The notes below the pieces were generated by a model, which saw only the letters and a list, made by a program, of their open reading frames with translations, made no database searches and was not told the DNA's origin. The translations under genes and the position numbers were made by a program. A stretch of 64,000 bases of DNA from Coleophoma eucalyptorum (lineage: Eukaryota > Ascomycota > Leotiomycetes > Helotiales > Dermateaceae): positions 186,001 to 250,000 of the forward strand of contig JALRME010000027.1 of assembly GCA_026120035.1 (NCBI GenBank), given 5' to 3'. Each line of letters begins with the position of its first letter. Within the stretch, counting starts at the first letter, position 1. Shown one piece after another: positions 58,052 to 64,000 of the stretch.

Positions 58052-58525
58052 ATGCTTCGCAGAACCCTAACTGCTTTGGCAAAGCGCCCACTATCTACCA
58101 TGGCTTCTCAAACACCACTCGAAGACACTTTACGCTCAAAGGTATAGCCTATCCTACTCTCGAGACGTCTCGTGCAAGACGTATTGATGCTAACCAATAC
58201 CTAGATCACCGAAGCACTCTCTCCGACCTTCCTTGAAATTCACAATGATTCGCATCTTCACTCGCACCACAAGGCTATGCAAGGCAACACATCTGCAGAG
58301 ACGCACTTCCGGGTCGTCATCACGAGCGCGGCTTTCGAGAAGAAGATGCAGCCAGCAAGGCATCGCATGGTATATGCGTTGATGAAGGAGGAGATGGCAA
58401 AGGAAGGTGGTATTCATGCTCTGCAATTAAGGACAAGGACTCCAGAAGAGGAGACGAGGCAGAAGGAGAAGGAAGCTGCTGAGAAGGGCGTGCCAATTGA
58501 AGGGCAGGAAGTTGAGAACGTCTGA
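58052..58525 (+). CDS. bol1: BolA-family protein, mitochondrial Bol1 type
   Basis: Exons 58052-58141 and 58205-58525 give 136 residues. A basic presequence-like start (MLRRTLTALAKRPLSTMAS) precedes the BolA fold: HNDSHLHSHHKAM, then AETHFRVVITSAAFEKKMQPARHRMVYALMKEEM and GGIHALQLRTRTPEE. The histidine in the RHRMVYALM helix is the conserved cluster-binding residue. BolA1-type proteins work with monothiol glutaredoxin 5 in mitochondrial [4Fe-4S] cluster transfer. A Met at residue 17 could give a cytosolic form. Confidence 0.92.
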
Positions 58526-58892
58526 CATATGGTTAGTCCCAAAAACCATCACAGGCTAGCATGATCTATTCTTGAATCCGGCTTATTAATGCGTTTTTTG
58601 TGCACAAAGCCAACTGAGGCTTGGTGGTTCTGTGGAGTGACGTTCAGAAATAAAGCATCTAGGATATCAACCACAAAATGATCCCCACTGTCCAGTCACC
58701 AATCTTTTTGAGAGAGCCCTTTTTCTTTAAAATCCATAAGGGTATTGATGATTCAATTGCTCTGAGAATGATATGGATCCTTGGTATCATCGTTTGCAAG
58801 CTAAATAAAATAAACACCCTGACCCCTACCAATGCACGCAACAATAAATATATTGAACACTAAAATCAGCACATGCATGCCGTTCTGCGCTC
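58526..58892. other. Convergent intergenic region
   Basis: 3' flanks of BolA and of the large nuclear protein; nothing else seen. Confidence 0.5.
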
Positions 58893-61800
58893 CTACTTCC
58901 ATGCTTGTGTCTCAGGCTCTGCATTGACAGTCGCATTTGTGCTTATTGGATCGAAAGTAGCCCGAGTCGAGGTTGGTGTGGAGGTCGCAGAAGAAAATCC
59001 ACTTAAACGCTTCTTGCGTGGTATGAAGTCTATTGATTTGTCCATCGCTAGTAGCTCTTGGGTGGTGCTGTATTTCCGCTGTGTACTGGATGGCGGAAGC
59101 ATGTTTCCAACATCTGGCATTAAAGGGTCTGCCTGGTCCAGTATCCAGCCACGTACAGAATCCAAAGGTCCGGAAAGATAATGAGTAGAACGCAAGTCTT
59201 TGTATTGCGTGTTTCTGCTTTTTAACATCGGTCTCTCTCTGATTAGACTTCTTATTTCCTTATCACGCTCACGGCTATTCGCAAGCTTGCTTTTAGGACG
59301 AAGCGGCGATGATTGCTCTTGGTGCGCATCGATATCTGGTATTGGAGACACAGTTTCACTTCGTTCTTTGAAAGAACCGCAGTGTTCTGATACGACAGTA
59401 TTGGGGGTCCTTGCAATAAAATCTGTACCATTTCCTGAAGATGCCTCTGAGGATTGCGCTGCACTCCACGGAAGGCTTCGTCGATGTCTTTTCGCTTTGG
59501 ATTGACTTTCAAATGTAGGGAGCTTGGTTGAGGGGGCTTTGGGTACAGCTCGTTCTATTGCTAGAGCCGCGACTTGGCTGTATGTTTCGAAAAATCGCTT
59601 CTTCGAAATCAGGTTTCGTTGCTGATCTGACGAGATATACCCATTTGCAGACTGCATGGCCGATTGACTTTCTGATGGAGCTTCAGCTTGTACGTCAAAT
59701 GATCGTCGACGAAAAGACTCGGATACGTCGTTGTCAAGAGCGCGTGAGCTACGCTGACTTGACTGAGTATCATGCTTGCCATGAAAAAGACTCCGGAATT
59801 TTGCTGCGTCTTGTGGCAAACTGTTCAACGCTTCCTGAAGGTTTTCTGGATTCAGGATACCTTTAACAAAAATGGGGCCCTCTATTTCGTTATTGTAGTA
59901 GTCAAGCCCCGTCATGACCTTGGGCTTTAAGAAGCCCTCGGAGCCTTTGGAGACACGTTCAACATACTTCACATACTCGGTGGAGTAGACACGGACGAAA
60001 TCGTCCCACAAGAAAGGATGCGGTTGTTTCTTCTGTTCCACAAGCCATTCGACGTAGACACATGCTTTGACGAAAGTTCTCTGGCTGATATCAATTTTAG
60101 GATACGTGGTCGTGTATAAGCTGTATATTGAGACAGCAAATGAGGGTTTACTACCACATTCGACGCTAATTGGCTCTTGAACATCTGTTGTCGATTCCGA
60201 AATAGGCACCTGCGCCATCTCCAGCACGGTACGTACAGATGGCTTCCTAATTTCGGGATTTGCTTCGAAAACGTCCTTATCTATGGACGGGAAATTATCA
60301 GTTTGTGCAGGCTGGAGCAAGACTGTGCTAGATACAGTATTCATACTCAAACTTTGCTTCGATGGTTTATTTTCTTCCGCCAATTTGTTTGTAAATTTGC
60401 TTGGAGGTTTTTGGGCCGGCAATGCAGACGAATCAGATAAATACTCTGGAGAAGAAGATCGTGCTGATGTTGTTGAGGGAAGCTTTGTGGCCAAAACCTT
60501 GATTCTGTGCTTTCTGATCCTCGCACTCAGATTCTTACTGAGAGCTCTAGAGTCATCTTCCGAGCTGGTGACGCGAACTGTAGGCTGGATGAGCCGTCGA
60601 CGTCTCTTAAACGGCCTTTTTGGACTTTCAGCATCTAAATCCTCGACTCTTTTGGAGCTTTGTATATCATGGGATTGTGGTGGGGTATTATCGGCTCTAC
60701 CAGCAATATCTAGGCCGCTTGGAGCTGCCATCTTACTCAGTTGGAATGATCCACAGGGCTCGGTGTTCTCAGTTGCGCAGAACTTTTCTTTGTCATCAGA
60801 AATGTTGAGGTGGTCGTTGTGAGAGGAAGTATCCATCACAGTCTGCTCATCTTGTATTTGACAGCTCGTAGCTCCATGGTGGCTATGCATGTCCTGTCCT
60901 TGACCTCGATTATGATCTGCATAATTCGATACATCCTCTGGCTGATCATCGTCCATCAAAGTGCCAGGTATTATTGGATCTGAGGACGGTTCTCTTATCT
61001 CCAAGTTGCTCTTATGGTCTGTCTTCCGTTGTAATTTATTCTCTGGAGAAGGCCTTCTATGAATACTGAAGTTCGCCTGAGGAGTTCGTTCAACTAGAAT
61101 ATTGTCATGGTGTTGAGGTAGAGCTGTGGATGGGACACCATTTCGGTAACCATCCAATATTTCCTCATCGCTGTTCTCGTCTGATTCGTTCATGGTTCGA
61201 GGGACGCCCAGCTCCATTTCGTCGTCCTCGCTTGGTTGGCTGGAGAGTGATATTTGGTCAAATTTCGGCTCATGTAGGGCAGAATTTCTAACGTTTTGAG
61301 GCTCAGTTGACTTGCTACTTGGAGTGGAATACATTGCAGGAGCGCAAACAGCAGAATTTTGAGCTGTAGTTCTGAGACTATCATTGGTCGCCAAGTCCTG
61401 AGATACTTCGTAATCCTGTTTTTCACCTTCTTTCTGTGTTGGAATACTTGGGCTTGTCTTATTATTGAGTATGGCCGACCTTAAGGGTGGTGCGCCTCGT
61501 ATAGGAGAGGATGACCAAGGGATACAGCCGTCTTCATCGCTGTTGGTTTGATCTCCATCGTCATCTTTCCCAGCCGTATCTTTGGTCGATGAGGAAGTAG
61601 GTGGCAACGAAACTAATATTGGCCTTTGCTGCCAGTGTCGACTTTTCCCACCAAGTGAAAAGGTATGTGGTGGCAACTTCTCCTCTCCTGAGTCTTCACT
61701 ATCTGTCTGGATTACAGCAGTGGTCTTGTTCTGGGCATGTTGCCCTGCTCCCAATTGATCTTGCTCGGCAGGCACCAGTGATCCTTCGCTTGCCTTTAAA

Positions 61801-62822
61801 AATCCAACTATCATCTGGTCGACATAATGACTCGTAGATTTCTGCACCTCTGCCGGGACATTGCGAACTGCATCGTGCCTGCTTGTCACCCAAGAGCTTT
61901 TATGGGACAAGAGATCTTGCTGCTCCCTAGAAACTCTGACGTACTTCCGTGGCAGTCTCGGTAGGCCAAGGAAAGTGTCTAGCTCCGAACACAGATTAAT
62001 AACAGGCACCTGTAAAGGCGGAGACAACTGCTCGGGTTCTACACTCCTTTTGACTTCAGAACTGCTGAGTGATGACTTTGAAATAGCACTTCGAGCTTTG
62101 TACTGGTTCAAAAAATCCTGACTGTTTTCCTGCTCCCCATCATCTGAGAATTGTCCCACAGTTGGAATGCTTGGTTTTGAGCTGTCATCCGTAACTTTCT
62201 CTGGAACAACTTGACTATACTCTTGGTCTTGAAGGCTGTCGAGGCTGCTTTGTTGACTTGATCGAGAATTTGCTTTTGAGCTGAGCTTTGAAGTGCTTTC
62301 CTTGATCTCAGATCGGGTCATGGGTTGCAATAAGGATGTAGTCGATGCTAAGGCCGAAGTACCAAGTCCACTGGATGGCGCCGCCGAAATACGTGCTTTG
62401 GGGTTAGGCAGTATACTCAAAAGATTGTTTTTCGCAGCAGTGATTGGAATGCCAAATGATACATTCAACTGAGGAAGTATCTGTGCCTGCATGGGAAGTT
62501 GGGTTGAGATGTCATTTTGAGAGTGTACCTCTCCTTGCGATACGCTATCATCAGGACGTGCAAAATTGCTCATCTGAAATCCAAATTCTCGAGGCATGTT
62601 TCTTAAAAAGTTTTGCAGCTGTCAAGCAACTCAGACGTGAAGCTTGTGGTCTTTGATTTGCTGAGGCTGCCAGTGGTTGAGTCCAGGATCATCAGGATCG
62701 GCGGCACTCGTTTGAGAAGGATCATAAGGCTCGCATAGCACAGATTCAGAGACGGAGGGCATCAAACCCCCATTTGGGAAAGTCGGCCCATAGTCAGAAA
62801 CGTTATTCTGGTTGTCAAGCAT
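58893..62822 (-). CDS. Large disordered, probably nuclear protein; function unknown
   Basis: Exons 62822-62637 and 62573-58893 are proposed (join HKLH|MSNFARP, phase 0), giving 1,288 residues. Most of it is Ser/Gln/Asp-rich and low in hydrophobics. Three parts look ordered or conserved: a short block with LPRKYVRVSREQQDLLSHKSSW near residue 290, a strong basic nuclear-localisation-type cluster (KRPFKRRRRL) and a globular segment at about residues 870-985 with FVKACVYVEWLVEQ, HPFLWDDFVRVYSTEYVKYV and DYYNNEIEGPIF. The globular segment weakly reminds me of fungal proteins annotated as shelterin TPP1-like, but this is recollection, not an alignment. Without the first exon the frame opens at MPREFGFQM (62597). 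It is head-to-head with the next gene. Confidence 0.6.
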
Positions 62823-63363
62823 ACAACTCGAAGCTCGTCTTCACCGCGATTGAATGCTTGACGCGTGTAGTTCGAAAATCGCGTAGTCACGTCCTCCGCC
62901 TCCGGGTCAACCTCGGAGTAGGAAGAATGGAAGCTCCGGCAAGCTTCCGCAGCTCGGCAAGACGTGGCGCGGCCGACTGATTACGATTATGATGCACTTA
63001 AGCAGTCATAGATGTTTTGTTATGCATCCGGGAAGTCAAAAGCAAGAAACGCCTGCGGTTTTGTCAACATATCGAATACCTGGACTTACACACATTCAAA
63101 ATCACAAGTAGCCTATGAGCATGTTGCGCCCAGTCCTCTAAATTCTGGACCTAAAGAATGCAGAGGTTGGCACAGTTTCTCGCCATTTGCCCCGAAAGCC
63201 GCTGACCAGTTTTATAGAATCCGAGTACATATGCACTCTCATGGAGCACTGACATGATACTTGTGAAGAACCGTCTCGGCGGTTGAATTCTGCGGCGCCG
63301 AATATTCAACCTCCTTGGAACAGAGCCTACTCGTATTCCGTCACCGACAGACCTACAACCAAG
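62823..63363. promoter_or_regulatory. Divergent promoter, nuclear protein/Fab1-like gene
   Basis: 540 bases between opposing starts. Minus-strand frames near 62830-63000 are open but I found no convincing splice to the downstream exon. Confidence 0.45.
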
Positions 63364-64000
63364 ATGTCTTCGAACGATTCCCCGAGGCAGTCCTTTGGCG
63401 CGTCGTCTTCAAACTACCTTCCACTTGGTCTACGATCTCGACGTGGATCTTTAGCTTCCATGTCAGGATCCGCGCCGGTCGATAAAGATCAGTTGTCGCA
63501 AGCCTTGGACAAGATACACAACGCCGCGTGCCATTCTGACAGCCTCACAACTTTCAACGAATTTGCATCACCGCCTCCATCCACGTCTCTAAGCGAAAGC
63601 AAAGGAATAACTGGCGATCTGGTTCAAAATGGGTTCAGTGGACTTTATAGTCGGTTCAAGGGCGCTGTAGGTGCAGGTAAAGACAAGCCTGGCACATCGT
63701 CCAGTAAAGGCGATAATGAAAGTGTTGACAGCATGTCGGTCAATAGTCAGAATATCGCAACTCCGACGCCCAAAATATCTGCTATTTCTCCTAAAGATGA
63801 TAGTACTTTGACTTCGTCACCTGTTCTAGTATCCGTTTCTTCCTCTCGATTACAGTCCCCGACAACTACTTCCTTTGCGTCCATACCACCTGAGGGTCAG
63901 ATTTCATCAGCAAACACCTCAACAAACACCTCCAAAACATCATTTGGAACGTCTGCAACGGCACCCAGGCCTACTACGACCAGACCCTCTATTGCGCCTC
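63364..64000 (+). CDS. 5' end of a probable Fab1/PIKfyve-type phosphoinositide kinase gene (cut by window)
   Basis: The frame opens with ATG at 63364 and stays open to the window end (212 codons). The N-terminus is Ser/Thr/Pro-rich. Segments LRSRRGSLASMSG, DKDQLSQALDKIHNAACHSD-LTTFNEF and GFSGLYSRFKGAVGAG resemble the pre-FYVE N-terminal region of filamentous-fungal Fab1 PI3P 5-kinases, which make PI(3,5)P2 on the vacuole. The diagnostic FYVE, CCT and kinase domains lie beyond the window, so the identity rests on this recollected similarity only. Confidence 0.5.
   Translation, partial: MSSNDSPRQSFGASSSNYLPLGLRSRRGSLASMSGSAPVDKDQLSQALDKIHNAACHSDSLTTFNEFASPPPSTSLSESKGITGDLVQNGFSGLYSRFKGAVGAGKDKPGTSSSKGDNESVDSMSVNSQNIATPTPKISAISPKDDSTLTSSPVLVSVSSSRLQSPTTTSFASIPPEGQISSANTSTNTSKTSFGTSATAPRPTTTRPSIAP

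Overview
The window is a stretch of nuclear DNA from a filamentous ascomycete (Pezizomycotina). Supporting signs are intron-rich genes with short introns (about 45-110 nt, GT...CTAAC-like...AG), a Clr5-domain ankyrin protein, an NB-ARC/TPR relic, a DUF3712 protein and a secreted fungal intradiol dioxygenase. Some protein sequences feel Leotiomycete-like, but that class-level call is an impression only. No CRISPR, prokaryotic operon, intact transposon or rRNA is visible.

Layout. 0-9 kb: an F-box-like protein (-), the eEF1A-chaperone family protein PBDC1 (+) and a Ste6-type full ABC exporter (+). 9.8-16 kb: a 12-TM MFS antiporter, diphthamide enzyme Dph2 and a MARVEL membrane protein (all +). 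16.8-23.6 kb: a six-exon amidase (-), a DUF3712 membrane protein (+) and a Ser/Thr-rich single-pass protein (-). 25 kb: an intron-containing tRNA-Ala(AGC) with its own TATA box and Pol III terminators. 25.6-35.7 kb is a secretory and nutrient region: secreted intradiol dioxygenase (-), GH16 glucanase (+), a ten-exon NCS1 permease (+) and an HSL-type alpha/beta hydrolase (+). 37-41.8 kb holds a decayed NB-ARC/TPR gene beside a Clr5-ankyrin-TM gene with near-identical internal repeats. 43.5-47.9 kb: a BBE-type FAD oxidase and a secreted S10 carboxypeptidase (both -). 49-64 kb is a dense housekeeping block: GPI mannosyltransferase I (-) divergent from TRAX (+), Sym1/Mpv17 (+), an SRPBCC protein (-), eIF4E (+), a malonyl-CoA-synthetase-like enzyme (-) divergent from BolA (+), and a 1,288-residue disordered nuclear protein (-) divergent from the truncated start of a probable Fab1 kinase (+).

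The genes do not form one obvious pathway. Several serve translation (Dph2, PBDC1, eIF4E, tRNA-Ala), others mitochondria and lipids (Sym1, BolA, acyl-CoA synthetase, GPI14), and the 25-48 kb part is enriched in secreted or nutrient-acquisition enzymes. The most unusual part is the 36.9-41.8 kb repeat-protein locus, which resembles fungal NLR/allorecognition-type loci. All exon joins were deduced by eye from splice signals plus reading-frame continuity; coordinates of multi-exon genes are outer CDS limits, with exons listed in the evidence.
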